Source of the DNA: Flavobacteriia bacterium
GTDB taxonomy: Bacteria; Bacteroidota; Bacteroidia; Flavobacteriales; Flavobacteriaceae
Direction: 5' to 3'
NCBI GenBank assembly: GCA_004293165.1
Contig: RDYL01000002.1
Location: 620,001 to 684,000, forward strand
Length of the DNA stretch: 64,000 nucleotides
The position numbers and the translations under genes are program-made. The notes under the pieces were generated by a model. That model worked only from the letters and a program-made list of their open reading frames with translations, made no database searches and had not been told where the DNA came from. This document shows, one piece after another, positions 54,350 through 62,810 of the stretch. How positions within the stretch are numbered: the stretch's first letter is position 1; each line of letters opens with the position of its first letter.

Positions 54350-57109
54350 TTAGAATGAATACTTCATTGATACACTGAAGTTTCTACCTTTTTTGTATGA
54401 GTCAACAACAATATCTTGAATGTCTTGTGTTCTTTCGATTGTTGGATCAGTTAAGTTTCTTGCACTAAACCCAAATCCGATATTTTTACTAAGATTGAAT
54501 TTTAATATGAAATCAACTGTAATAACTTCGCTATCTACTAAATCTCCTTTTCCTGTAACCCCTAATGCGTATATTCTATCAGAAAAATATCCACCTGCTA
54601 GAGTTGCAGTTAATGATTTGTCATTTTTAAATTCTTTATTAAAACTAAGGTCAGTATTTATTAATAAATCTGAAGCACCTGACAATCTTGATTCTTGATT
54701 TGTAAAAGCTACACTTATTCCTGGATTTTCTACTATTACTTTTTGAGTATCTAAATCTTGATTTGTAAATAAGTATGATACATTAATTCCAAAACCTAAA
54801 TTTGTTTTTTCTCCAGTAGTACTATTCTCTCTTGATATGATACTTTTTCTCCATTCCCCTTCAATTCCTAATCCAATGGCTTTATCGCCTGAATTAACCC
54901 ATGAAATGTCATTTGTTGCAGAAGCTACTGTAACTTGGTTGATTGGATTTTGAATGTATTTACCAAATCCTGTAAATGAAATTACTTCCCCATTTTTAGG
55001 GAACATTTCCCATTTCAAATCAAAATTATAATCAGTTGAGTTATATAAATTTTCGTTACCGAAGAAACTTTGACCAACTTCTTCAAATAAGAAAGGAGCT
55101 CTTTCTTTAAATTGAGGTAAAGTATATGTTTTACTAGCAGCAAATTTTATATTTTGTTTTTCGTTTAATTCATATTTAGCAGTTAATGAAGGTAAATACT
55201 CCATAGTGTCAGTTAATTTTTTACCTGTTTTTAATGAAGTACTGTAAAAAATATCTTGTATGATAAACTCTGAACGGAAACCTGCAATTACAAATAATTT
55301 TGGTGTAAACTGGTATTCAATTGCTCCAAAACCAGCAGAAATAATTTGTTGTCCATTATAATTTTGTGGATTTAATGCGTTTGCCGTACTTAAACCTCCT
55401 CTAAATGTTTGAATATCAAAATATCCTAAATTAAAACTATTTTGGTTAAAATAACCATCAATATTGTTTAAATTAATAATTTCTTGCGAGTTAATTTTGA
55501 AGTTAAATTGAGTAGCATCAAAATTAATTTCTTTGTAACGAGCACTATATCCAGCAATCAATTTTCCTTTATAGGTGTTGTCTTCTCTTTTTCCAAATTT
55601 ATATGTCAATGTAAAATTTCCTGCTAATTCATCATCTGTCATATCTTGAAAATATCTGTGGTTATCAGATTTATTTAAATTAGATACAATTAAAGGTGAT
55701 GTATTTGGATTGTCATCATCTAGAGGAACAAATGTATTTTGCATTCTGTCTGGAATTACATTTGTCATCATGTTATACGAAATTCCCCAATCAAAATTTA
55801 TACGGTCACTTAGTGTATGATTTCCTAATAATTGATTAATAAATAAAGAGGTTCTATCAAAAGTAGAACGGCGAACAAAACCACCACCATTAGGTGCTGC
55901 GTCAAAAATATCTATAATTCCTCTAAATTCTTCATGCTTTTGAGATGTAGAATTAATATACATTGAATTAAATTTGATATTATGATTGCTATTTATCTTG
56001 TAGTTGATATTAGCCATAGCATTTGAACTAGTATTATACTCATAAGATTGTCTAAAGAAATCTTTTCCTGCAATTGCTTGTGTACTAACACTACCTCTTC
56101 TTGCACCTTCTTTGTAATTGTAATTATTGTCGAAAGAAGCATTTACAAAGAAACTTAATTTTCCATTGGAACCTACTGAATATGAGTCACCTCCTCTAAT
56201 GTAGAATGAACTTCCTATAGGTGTTGATGATTGTTTGTCCCAACTTGTAGTAAAATTATAACTTGCTAATGGGTTGTTTGGTATCGGTTGGTTACTAAAT
56301 CCATTGAAATTAGGACCATCTTGTAAGTAAAATTTATTTTGTGATATAGCGTTAGAATTTGCATTTATTCCACTTCCTGCCTCAATCATTCCACTTCCTT
56401 TATATGTTTTAGAAACAATATCAACGTTTGCTCCAGCGAAATCACCGTAATTTTTGTAGTTGAATGTTTTGTCAATCCCAATATATTCAACAATATCTGT
56501 AGAGAAAACGTCTAATGACATGTTTTTTGTAGATGGATTATTTGATGGTAAAGGTAAACCATTCATTGTTGTTGAGTTATATCTGTCACCAAGACCTCTT
56601 ACAAAAATGTCACCTGAACCTTCTTGTTTTGAAATACCTGAAGTTTTAGCTACAGCTGCTGCTACATCTCCAATTCCTTTTTTAGAAATTTCTTCAGCTC
56701 CAATACTCTGTTTAATTTCAACTGCTTTTTGTTGTTCTTGTAATAAGGCACTTTCCTTTTCTTTAGAAACAACTTGAATAATTTCAATATCTTGTAATTG
56801 AACTCCGCTTGCTTCAAGGGTATGATTAATTACTTTTTTCTCATTTGCTTTTAAAGTAAAAGGTATTTCTTTAGTTTCATACCCTAAATAACCAATTACT
56901 AAGGTGTAGTTTCCTGGCTTTAATGAAATAGAGTATTTGCCGTTTTCATCTGTAGATGCACCTTGTTTTGTTCCTTTAATTACTATATTAGCAAAAGGTA
57001 AAGGTTCGTTGTTAAATTCTTTGTCTAAAATAGTTCCTGTTACAGTTCCATTTTGTGCAAAAATTGTTGTTGCAAAGAATAATGACAATAATAAAAAACG
57101 TAGTTTCAT
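54350..57109 (-). CDS. TonB-dependent receptor with carboxypeptidase-like N-terminal domain
   Basis: The 919-residue outer membrane protein has a signal peptide (about residues 1-18, ending IFAQ). A carboxypeptidase regulatory-like domain (about 20-105, GTVTGTILDKEFNNEPLPFANIVIKGTKQGASTDENGKYSI in pieces), a plug domain (about 130-250, with AVAKTSGISKQEGSGDIFVRGLGDRYNSTTMNGLPLPS in pieces) and a barrel follow. The protein ends FSVSMKYSF. Receptors of this kind import substrates with energy from ExbB/ExbD-TonB. There is no SusD partner; a lipoprotein follows instead. Six 11-bp repeats and a divergent PhoB/PhoR-like pair lie upstream, so I infer control by that pair and a phosphate-type substrate. 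Confidence 0.93.
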   Translation of the reverse strand: MKLRFLLLSLFFATTIFAQNGTVTGTILDKEFNNEPLPFANIVIKGTKQGASTDENGKYSISLKPGNYTLVIGYLGYETKEIPFTLKANEKKVINHTLEASGVQLQDIEIIQVVSKEKESALLQEQQKAVEIKQSIGAEEISKKGIGDVAAAVAKTSGISKQEGSGDIFVRGLGDRYNSTTMNGLPLPSNNPSTKNMSLDVFSTDIVEYIGIDKTFNYKNYGDFAGANVDIVSKTYKGSGMIEAGSGINANSNAISQNKFYLQDGPNFNGFSNQPIPNNPLASYNFTTSWDKQSSTPIGSSFYIRGGDSYSVGSNGKLSFFVNASFDNNYNYKEGARRGSVSTQAIAGKDFFRQSYEYNTSSNAMANINYKINSNHNIKFNSMYINSTSQKHEEFRGIIDIFDAAPNGGGFVRRSTFDRTSLFINQLLGNHTLSDRINFDWGISYNMMTNVIPDRMQNTFVPLDDDNPNTSPLIVSNLNKSDNHRYFQDMTDDELAGNFTLTYKFGKREDNTYKGKLIAGYSARYKEINFDATQFNFKINSQEIINLNNIDGYFNQNSFNLGYFDIQTFRGGLSTANALNPQNYNGQQIISAGFGAIEYQFTPKLFVIAGFRSEFIIQDIFYSTSLKTGKKLTDTMEYLPSLTAKYELNEKQNIKFAASKTYTLPQFKERAPFLFEEVGQSFFGNENLYNSTDYNFDLKWEMFPKNGEVISFTGFGKYIQNPINQVTVASATNDISWVNSGDKAIGLGIEGEWRKSIISRENSTTGEKTNLGFGINVSYLFTNQDLDTQKVIVENPGISVAFTNQESRLSGASDLLINTDLSFNKEFKNDKSLTATLAGGYFSDRIYALGVTGKGDLVDSEVITVDFILKFNLSKNIGFGFSARNLTDPTIERTQDIQDIVVDSYKKGRNFSVSMKYSF

Positions 57110-57146
57110 GTTGTGTAGTTAAATTTTTTGCAAAGGAACCGCTGAA

Positions 57147-57212
57147 TTGTTATAATAAAGTTAACCGCTTGTTATGAATTAGTTGCTAATGCGTTATGTA
57201 ATTGTTAACAGA
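57147..57212. promoter_or_regulatory. Tandem 11-bp operator, PhoB-type geometry
   Basis: Six consecutive 11-bp units each carry GTT at the same place. The units begin at 57147, 57158, 57169, 57180, 57191 and 57202. They read TTGTTAT, AAGTTAA, TTGTTAT, TAGTTGC, GCGTTAT and TTGTTAA, each followed by four less conserved bases. GTT cores are spaced exactly 11 bases apart five times running. OmpR/PhoB-family regulators bind direct repeats of about 7 bases with 4-base spacers, i.e. an 11-bp period, and TTGTTAT resembles the E. coli half-site CTGTCAT. On the minus strand a TTCCTTTG box at 57131-57138 lies 8 bases beyond the array, well placed for the receptor promoter. Confidence 0.75.
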
Positions 57213-57287
57213 TTAAATAATTGTAAACCACTTAAAACATTTTTATTTATCTTTACCTTTACAGAACAAAACATAACATTTTTTGTA

Positions 57288-57977
57288 ATGAAAAAAAAAG
57301 ACATTAAGATCTTATTGGTTGATGATGAGCAAGATATCTTGGAAATTGTAGGGTATAATCTTTCTCAAGAAGGCTATCAAATTGTTACAGCTTCAAATGG
57401 TAAAGAGGCTATTACGAAAGCAAAAAAAGAGCTTCCACAGTTAATTATTATGGATGTGATGATGCCCGAAATGGATGGAATGGAAGCTTGTGAAAACATC
57501 AGAAAAATTCCAGAACTTCAAGATACCATTATTACTTTTTTAACCGCTCGTTCTGAAGATTATTCCCAAGTAGCAGGTTTTGATGCTGGTGCCGATGATT
57601 ATATTACAAAACCTATTAAGCCAAAAGTATTAGTAAGTAAAGTACAAGCTTTGTTAAGACGTTTAAAAGGAATAGAAGGTGTTTCTTCTAGCACGACATT
57701 AAATGTTGGAAATATTGAAATTAATCGCGAAGAATATAAAATCATCAAGGATGGTGTAGAAATTATTCTACCTCGTAAAGAGTTTGAATTGTTTTATCTT
57801 TTAGCTACTAAACCTGGAAAAGTTTTTACAAGAGAAGAAATTCTTGATAAAGTTTGGGGTAATGAAGTGGTTGTAGGTGGAAGAACAATTGATGTCCATA
57901 TCAGAAAACTTAGAGAAAAAATAGGCGATGATTTCTTTAAAACCATCAAAGGAGTGGGATATAAAATCGAATTTTAA
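57288..57977 (+). CDS. OmpR/PhoB-family response regulator
   Basis: The 229-residue protein has a receiver domain with the phospho-acceptor aspartate D56 (LIIMDVMMPEMDG), the acidic pair near the N-terminus (LLVDDEQ) and the conserved Lys in DYITKPIKP. A C-terminal winged helix follows with LPRKEFELFYLLATKPGKVFTREEILDKVWG and RTIDVHIRKLREKIG in pieces. I start at the ATG at 57288; an upstream in-frame extension runs through the promoter region and is not credible. The kinase gene overlaps its stop by one base. It is divergent from the TonB receptor, with the 11-bp repeats between. Confidence 0.95.
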   Translation: MKKKDIKILLVDDEQDILEIVGYNLSQEGYQIVTASNGKEAITKAKKELPQLIIMDVMMPEMDGMEACENIRKIPELQDTIITFLTARSEDYSQVAGFDAGADDYITKPIKPKVLVSKVQALLRRLKGIEGVSSSTTLNVGNIEINREEYKIIKDGVEIILPRKEFELFYLLATKPGKVFTREEILDKVWGNEVVVGGRTIDVHIRKLREKIGDDFFKTIKGVGYKIEF

Positions 57978-59020
57978 TGCAATTAAAATTTAAAAAATCA
58001 TATAAATTTGCTTTAAAGTCTTCTTTTTACATAACATTATTCTTTTTAGCAACTATATTATTGTATCATTTTTTTATTCAGTCATTACATTTGTTAATTG
58101 TATTGGCTTTTTCAACTATTTTTTATTTTGCTACCTTTTTTTTAATTCAATTTAGAGTTGAGCATTTTATTTACAAAAGAGTAAAAAAAATATATGATGA
58201 TGTTTCTCTTTTAGAAACTACCTCTTATATAAATCAGCCCATAACTACAGATATGGCTACTTTGACCAAAGAAGTAAAGAAATTTGCTCGTGACAAAAAG
58301 CTAGAAATTGAAACCCTAAAAATTAGAGAAGAATATCGTAAAGAATTTTTAGGAAATGTTTCTCACGAATTAAAAACACCTCTTTTTACCATTCAAGGGT
58401 ATTTGCTAACGCTATTAGATGGGGCAATGGAGGACAAAAATATTCGTACAAAATATCTAGAACGTGCAGAAAAAGGGGTAGAGCGGTTAATTTACATTGT
58501 GAAAGATTTAGATATGATTACTAAATTAGAAGTAGGTGAAATTAATCTAGATGTTACAAGATTTAATATTGTTGAAGTAATTCAGAATGTCTTCGATTTA
58601 TTTGAAATGAAAGCTTCAAATAAAAACATTACGTTAACCTTTGATACAAGATATTCCAAGCCTATCTGGGTGATGGCCGATCAAGAAAAAATACAACAAA
58701 TAGTAACTAATTTAGTTGTAAATTCAATTAAGTATGGTAAAAAGGGAGGAACTACCGAAGTAAGTATCGAAGATTTAATTAATAATAAAGTTATTGTTCG
58801 AATAACTGACAATGGCGAAGGAATTGAAAAACAAAATATTCCTCGTCTTTTTGAACGTTTTTATAGAGTAGATAAGAGTGGTGCTAGAAGTGAAGGCGGT
58901 TCCGGATTAGGTTTGGCAATCGTGAAACATATTATTGAAGGGCACGACGAAAAAATATATGTGGAAAGCCAAATAGGTGTTGGTTCAGAATTTTCATTTA
59001 CTTTGGAAAAGACTAAATAA
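57977..59020 (+). CDS. PhoR-like sensor histidine kinase with almost no extracellular domain
   Basis: The 347-residue kinase has two membrane helices (about residues 15-33 and 37-58) joined by only a few residues. The phospho-accepting His is H130 in FLGNVSHELKTPLF. An HATPase domain follows, with QIVTNLVVNSIKYGKKGG (N box), DNGEGIEKQNIPRLFERFYRVD (G1/F) and GGSGLGLAIVKHIIEGH (G2) in pieces. No PAS domain is seen. A sensor without an outer loop usually reads a membrane partner; in the E. coli phosphate system that is PhoU/Pst. Its start codon overlaps the regulator stop (TAATG). Its end overlaps the convergent glycosyltransferase gene by 27 bases. Confidence 0.94.
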   Translation: MQLKFKKSYKFALKSSFYITLFFLATILLYHFFIQSLHLLIVLAFSTIFYFATFFLIQFRVEHFIYKRVKKIYDDVSLLETTSYINQPITTDMATLTKEVKKFARDKKLEIETLKIREEYRKEFLGNVSHELKTPLFTIQGYLLTLLDGAMEDKNIRTKYLERAEKGVERLIYIVKDLDMITKLEVGEINLDVTRFNIVEVIQNVFDLFEMKASNKNITLTFDTRYSKPIWVMADQEKIQQIVTNLVVNSIKYGKKGGTTEVSIEDLINNKVIVRITDNGEGIEKQNIPRLFERFYRVDKSGARSEGGSGLGLAIVKHIIEGHDEKIYVESQIGVGSEFSFTLEKTK

Positions 59021-60049
59021 TTCACTCCAATTTTGCTCAACAGAGACATCTTTAAATCCTTTATAGAAATAAATTTTTTCTAGCTTAGAAATTTTGAATT
59101 TTTCTTGTTTGCAGCTTGGGGCAATAATTTCTGATTTAAATTTTTTCGCTAAATATTCTTGCTCATATTGTCCTGGAGTAGGTATAAAAAATGCTTTTTT
59201 CTCCAATTTTGCTAAATCCATTACAGTTGTATAACCTGAACGACATAATACCACATCACTTTCGTTAAGTGCTGTGCCTAGTTCTTCAGAATTCATAAAG
59301 TTGTAATAGGTAATAGAATTTCTTTTTTCAATTTGTTGAGTCGGTTCTATGATGCCTTTAACGAAAAGAATTTCTTTTTCACTTTTTTCTAATTCTTTAA
59401 TTAATCTTTTTTCGAGCAGTGTTCTTTGAGGTTCTGGTCCTGAAAGTAAAACCAAAAGATCATATTTAATGGGCAATGATTTTTTTTCTATTCGACTTAA
59501 AGGACCAATATATTTTATCTGTTTATTTGATTTTTCTATATGACCTAGTTTTCCTGATAAATTCTCAACGCCAGCAACATCAGGAACCCAACAAGTGTTA
59601 AATTTGGAAACATAACGTAAATGAAGTTTTGTTGTTAACCAAGAAGTGTTTCCAGAAAGTACATTTAATTGATGTGTTATAAAAACAGAAGGCACGTTAG
59701 CCGAATAAACACCCAAGCGGTTGTCGCTAATAATACCTGAAATCTCATAATTTTCAATAATTTTTTTAATTTTTGATTTCTCTTTTTTTATGGCAAGTAA
59801 CATTTTTGGCATTTGATAGGCTAATTTCCATTTGAAGTTTTTGCCTTTTTCTGCATATTTAATATTGTAAGAAGGTAATTCGAGGGTAATTAAATGCGGA
59901 AATTCTTTCTTAAGTAATGCTAAAGCTACTCCGTCTGAAGCAATAATAGGATTAAAACCGTTTTCTTCAAGAGCTTTTATTATTGGAATACATCTTGTGG
60001 CGTGTCCTAATCCCCAATTTAGTGGCGCTATGAGTATGTTTTTATTCAT
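58994..60049 (-). CDS. GT-B fold glycosyltransferase (MurG/family 28-like)
   Basis: The 351-residue protein begins with MNKNILIAPLNWGLGHATRCIPIIKALEE (in pieces), the Gly-rich loop of GT-B glycosyltransferases. A C-terminal donor-binding region follows, with LLVLLSGPEPQRTLLEKRLI and DVVLCRSGYTTVMDLAKLEKKAFFIPTPGQYEQEYLA in pieces, similar to family 28 C-terminal domains. Donor and acceptor are unknown. It lies 44 bases downstream of the LpxH-like phosphoesterase gene, so a cell envelope or lipid role is plausible. Its end overlaps the kinase gene by 27 bases. Confidence 0.85.
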   Translation of the reverse strand: MNKNILIAPLNWGLGHATRCIPIIKALEENGFNPIIASDGVALALLKKEFPHLITLELPSYNIKYAEKGKNFKWKLAYQMPKMLLAIKKEKSKIKKIIENYEISGIISDNRLGVYSANVPSVFITHQLNVLSGNTSWLTTKLHLRYVSKFNTCWVPDVAGVENLSGKLGHIEKSNKQIKYIGPLSRIEKKSLPIKYDLLVLLSGPEPQRTLLEKRLIKELEKSEKEILFVKGIIEPTQQIEKRNSITYYNFMNSEELGTALNESDVVLCRSGYTTVMDLAKLEKKAFFIPTPGQYEQEYLAKKFKSEIIAPSCKQEKFKISKLEKIYFYKGFKDVSVEQNWSELFSLFQSK

Positions 60050-60093
60050 TCTAGTTTATTGATACAAATTGAACCATTAAGGAATTAAATGGA

Positions 60094-60933
60094 TTATTTT
60101 TTTAGAATAGTAATGAATTGTTCGACTAGTTTATTTTCGCTTTCAAAATTATATTCTTCATCCTCGGTTACTTTATTTACTTCGTGTTTGTATAATTTCC
60201 ATTTTTTGTTGTTGTATTCTAAAGCGGTTAAGTTCTCAACCCAGTCGCCTGAATTCAAATAGAAAGTTTCTCCTTTTTCATTTTCCATTAACTCAATCTT
60301 TGGTTCGTGAATATGACCACAAATTACGTATTCATAACCATTTTCAATAGCCAATTCAACACAAACATTTTCAAAGTTAGTGATAAATTTAACAGCAGAT
60401 TTTACATTATTTTTAATTTTTTTCGAAAGCGAATAAGGTTCTTTGTTAAATCTAGCTAATATCCAATTGATAAATCGATTAATCAAGATTAATATGTCAT
60501 AACCCCAACCACCTAATTTTGCTAACCATTTTGCTTGAGTTATTGAAGCATCAAAAACATCACCATGAAAAATCCATGCTTTTTTTCCGTCTAATTCTAA
60601 AACTAATTTGTTTTCTAGACTTAAGTTGCCCAAATGTAAATCGGTAAATTTTCGTAAGAATTCGTCGTGGTTCCCTGTTAAGTAATGCACTTTTGTTCCT
60701 TTTGAACTTAATGAAATGATTTTTTTAATCACATTTAAATGACTACTAGGGAAATAAGATTTTCTAAACTGCCAAATATCAATAATATCGCCATTTAGAA
60801 TTAAAATTTTAGGTTTTATAGAAGACAAATAAGTTAACAATTCTTTTGCATGACAACCATAAGTTCCTAAGTGAACATCTGAAATTACAACAACTTCTAC
60901 CTTTCTTTTCTTCAAAATAATACTTTTTTGCAA
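60094..60933 (-). CDS. Metallophosphoesterase, LpxH-like (UDP-2,3-diacylglucosamine hydrolase family)
   Basis: The 279-residue protein has the calcineurin-type metal motifs in order: SDVHLG, LNGDIIDIW, TGNHDEF, IFHGDVFD and CGHIHEP. The long LpxH-type cap with RFNKEPYSLSKKIKNN lies before the last. LpxH makes lipid X in lipid A synthesis. Bacteroidetes have several such proteins, so assignment to lipid A is likely but not certain. It is co-directional with the glycosyltransferase 44 bases downstream and divergent from trmB. Confidence 0.86.
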   Translation of the reverse strand: MQKSIILKKRKVEVVVISDVHLGTYGCHAKELLTYLSSIKPKILILNGDIIDIWQFRKSYFPSSHLNVIKKIISLSSKGTKVHYLTGNHDEFLRKFTDLHLGNLSLENKLVLELDGKKAWIFHGDVFDASITQAKWLAKLGGWGYDILILINRFINWILARFNKEPYSLSKKIKNNVKSAVKFITNFENVCVELAIENGYEYVICGHIHEPKIELMENEKGETFYLNSGDWVENLTALEYNNKKWKLYKHEVNKVTEDEEYNFESENKLVEQFITILKK

Positions 60934-60986
60934 AGCAATAAAACATTTCTATTGTTAAGGTTATAGAAACATTATTAAAAGATTAT

Positions 60987-61015
60987 TTGTGATGCTAATT
61001 ATTTCCTTAATTTTG
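60987..61015 (+). promoter_or_regulatory. Promoter of trmB
   Basis: TTG (60987-60989) and TAATTTTG (61008-61015) are separated by 18 bases, matching the Bacteroidetes consensus. The start codon follows 18 bases after the -7 box. Confidence 0.65.
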
Positions 61016-61032
61016 CCCAAAATATATTAAAG

Positions 61033-61707
61033 GTGGGAAGTAAAAATAAATTAAAAAGATTCAGCGAAAACGAAACGTTTGACAATGTTTTTCAACCAAC
61101 ACGAGAAGAAGTGGTTGGCGATCAATTTCCTTTGAAAGGGAAATGGAATAAAGAATTCTTTAAAAACGACAATCCAATTGTGTTAGAATTAGGATGTGGA
61201 AAAGGAGAATATTCTGTAGGTTTGGCTGAAAGATTCCCAGAAAAAAACTTTATTGGAATTGATATTAAGGGAGCTAGGTTTTGGCGTGGTGCAAAAACAG
61301 CGGTAGAAACTGGCATGAATAATGTGGCATTTGTAAGAACTCAAATCGAATTAATTCATCACATTTTTACTCAGAATGAAGTATCAGAAATTTGGATAAC
61401 CTTCCCAGATCCGCAAATCAAATACAAAAGAACTAAGCATAGAATGACCAATTCTGCGTTTTTAGACAATTATAAAAAAATCCTAAAGCCAAACGGTTTG
61501 ATGCATTTAAAAACAGATTCAGAATTTATGCATGGGTATACTCTAGGGTTGTTACATGGCTTAGGGTATGAAGTGCTTTATGCGAATCATAATATTTATA
61601 AAAATGAAGGTGCCCCAGCAGAAGTTACTGGAATTCAAACTTTTTATGAAAGTCAATACTTAGAAGTCAATAAATCAATTACTTACATTCAATTTAGAAT
61701 TAAGTAA
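61033..61707 (+). CDS. trmB: tRNA (guanosine(46)-N7)-methyltransferase
   Basis: The 224-residue S-adenosylmethionine-dependent enzyme methylates G46 in the tRNA variable loop. Seen: the SAM-binding loop LELGCGKGEYSVGLAERFP, the acidic end of strand 2 in GIDIKGARFW, and the active-site region FPDPQIKYKRTKHRM. The start is GTG at 61033, giving MGSKNKLKRFSENETF, which agrees with the family's usual N-terminus. A promoter lies at 60987-61015. Confidence 0.95.
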   Translation: MGSKNKLKRFSENETFDNVFQPTREEVVGDQFPLKGKWNKEFFKNDNPIVLELGCGKGEYSVGLAERFPEKNFIGIDIKGARFWRGAKTAVETGMNNVAFVRTQIELIHHIFTQNEVSEIWITFPDPQIKYKRTKHRMTNSAFLDNYKKILKPNGLMHLKTDSEFMHGYTLGLLHGLGYEVLYANHNIYKNEGAPAEVTGIQTFYESQYLEVNKSITYIQFRIK

Positions 61708-61760
61708 TGTATGTTACATTCATTTTGTAATTGTTCCTTACTTTTGATAAAAATCAATTT

Positions 61761-62387
61761 ATGACGTTTGTTTTAGCTATCTTTTTAGGTTTGATAATCT
61801 CTATAGGAGGTATCATTATTCCGGGCATGTTAAATATGACAATTGCCAAATTGAGTATTAAAGAAAACCAAAAACAAGCGCTCAATTTTGCTTTTGGAGC
61901 AGTTGTGGTGGTTTTTGTTCAAAGTTTTTTAGGAACTTATTTTGCAAAGTTTTTAGATGCTAATCCTGTTTTTAGTGAAGGATTAAAGAAAGTAGGAACC
62001 TTTATATTTATTGGTTTAACGATAGCCTTCATTGTAATGGGTATTAATGCTAAAAAGAAAAAAGATATTAAAGTTAAAATCGATAAAAAAAGAAATCGTT
62101 TTTTTTACGGGATGGCAATGTCCTCTTTTAATATGTTTGCTATTCCATGGTATGCGCTAACTTCATTAATGATGTCCTCAAAAGATTTGTTTCAGTATGA
62201 TATGATATCTATTGTGTTGTTTTCTCTTTCGGCTGCTATTGGAACTTATTTTGTTTTTTATTTATATGCGCGCTTTTTTAAATTAATTGAGCATAAACTA
62301 ACATTCATTGTAAAAAACATCAATTTTTTAATTGCTGCTTTAACCGGAATTGTTGCAATTTCTTCGCTATATAAAATGTATTTTTAG
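61761..62387 (+). CDS. LysE-type transporter
   Basis: The 208-residue protein has six predicted membrane helices, the first being MTFVLAIFLGLIISIGGIIIPGM. The arrangement (three helices, a charged cytoplasmic loop NAKKKKDIKVKIDKKR, three helices) and IPGMLNMTIAKLSIKEN match the LysE/RhtB amino acid exporter family in Bacteroidetes. I take the ATG at 61761; a TTG upstream is less likely. The substrate is unknown. The alkyltransferase-like gene follows at 5 bases. Confidence 0.84.
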   Translation: MTFVLAIFLGLIISIGGIIIPGMLNMTIAKLSIKENQKQALNFAFGAVVVVFVQSFLGTYFAKFLDANPVFSEGLKKVGTFIFIGLTIAFIVMGINAKKKKDIKVKIDKKRNRFFYGMAMSSFNMFAIPWYALTSLMMSSKDLFQYDMISIVLFSLSAAIGTYFVFYLYARFFKLIEHKLTFIVKNINFLIAALTGIVAISSLYKMYF

Positions 62388-62391
62388 ACTT

Positions 62392-62733
62392 TTGGGCAAA
62401 TCAACCTCTAATAACGATAACTTTTTTGAACGTGTTTATGAAATCGTTCGACAAATTCCTGTGGGAAAAGTTACATCTTATGGTGCCATAGCAAAAGCTT
62501 TAGGAACAGCTCGTTCTGCCAGAATGGTAGGTTGGGCAATGAATGCTTCGCATAACTTAGAAGATGTTCCAGCGCATCGTGTAGTCAATAGAAAAGGGTT
62601 GCTAACAGGGAAACATCATTTTGAAGGTACAAATCTAATGCAGCAACTTCTTGAAAATGAAGGAATAATAATTAAAGAGAATCAAATTCTGGATTTAGAA
62701 AAACATTATTGGGAACCTATTCCAAAAAAATAA
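62392..62733 (+). CDS. Alkyltransferase-like protein (MGMT family without the active-site cysteine)
   Basis: The 113-residue protein is homologous to the DNA-binding domain of O6-methylguanine methyltransferase: FFERVYEIVRQIPVGKVTSYGAIAKALGTARSARMVGWAMN. The active-site motif PCHRV reads PAHRVVN here, so it cannot accept the alkyl group. Such ATL proteins bind alkylated guanine and hand it to nucleotide excision repair. The start must be a rare codon; TTG at 62392 gives MGKSTSNNDNFFERV. It is 5 bases downstream of the LysE-type gene. Confidence 0.88.
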   Translation: MGKSTSNNDNFFERVYEIVRQIPVGKVTSYGAIAKALGTARSARMVGWAMNASHNLEDVPAHRVVNRKGLLTGKHHFEGTNLMQQLLENEGIIIKENQILDLEKHYWEPIPKK

Positions 62734-62810
62734 TTCAATCGTTACTTTGTGCGGTTTTATTGGCCAACTTAAACAATTCTTAAAATAATATTAACATTTT
62801 TTTACAAATG

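Noticed and set aside
53059..57109. A SusC/SusD polysaccharide utilisation locus
   Set aside because: No SusD-like gene, glycoside hydrolase or hybrid sensor is present; the lipoprotein is beta-helix-like, not helical like SusD.
57183..57287. N-terminal extension of the response regulator by 35 residues
   Set aside because: It would run through the operator and promoter region and does not resemble a receiver domain; the ATG at 57288 fits the family exactly.
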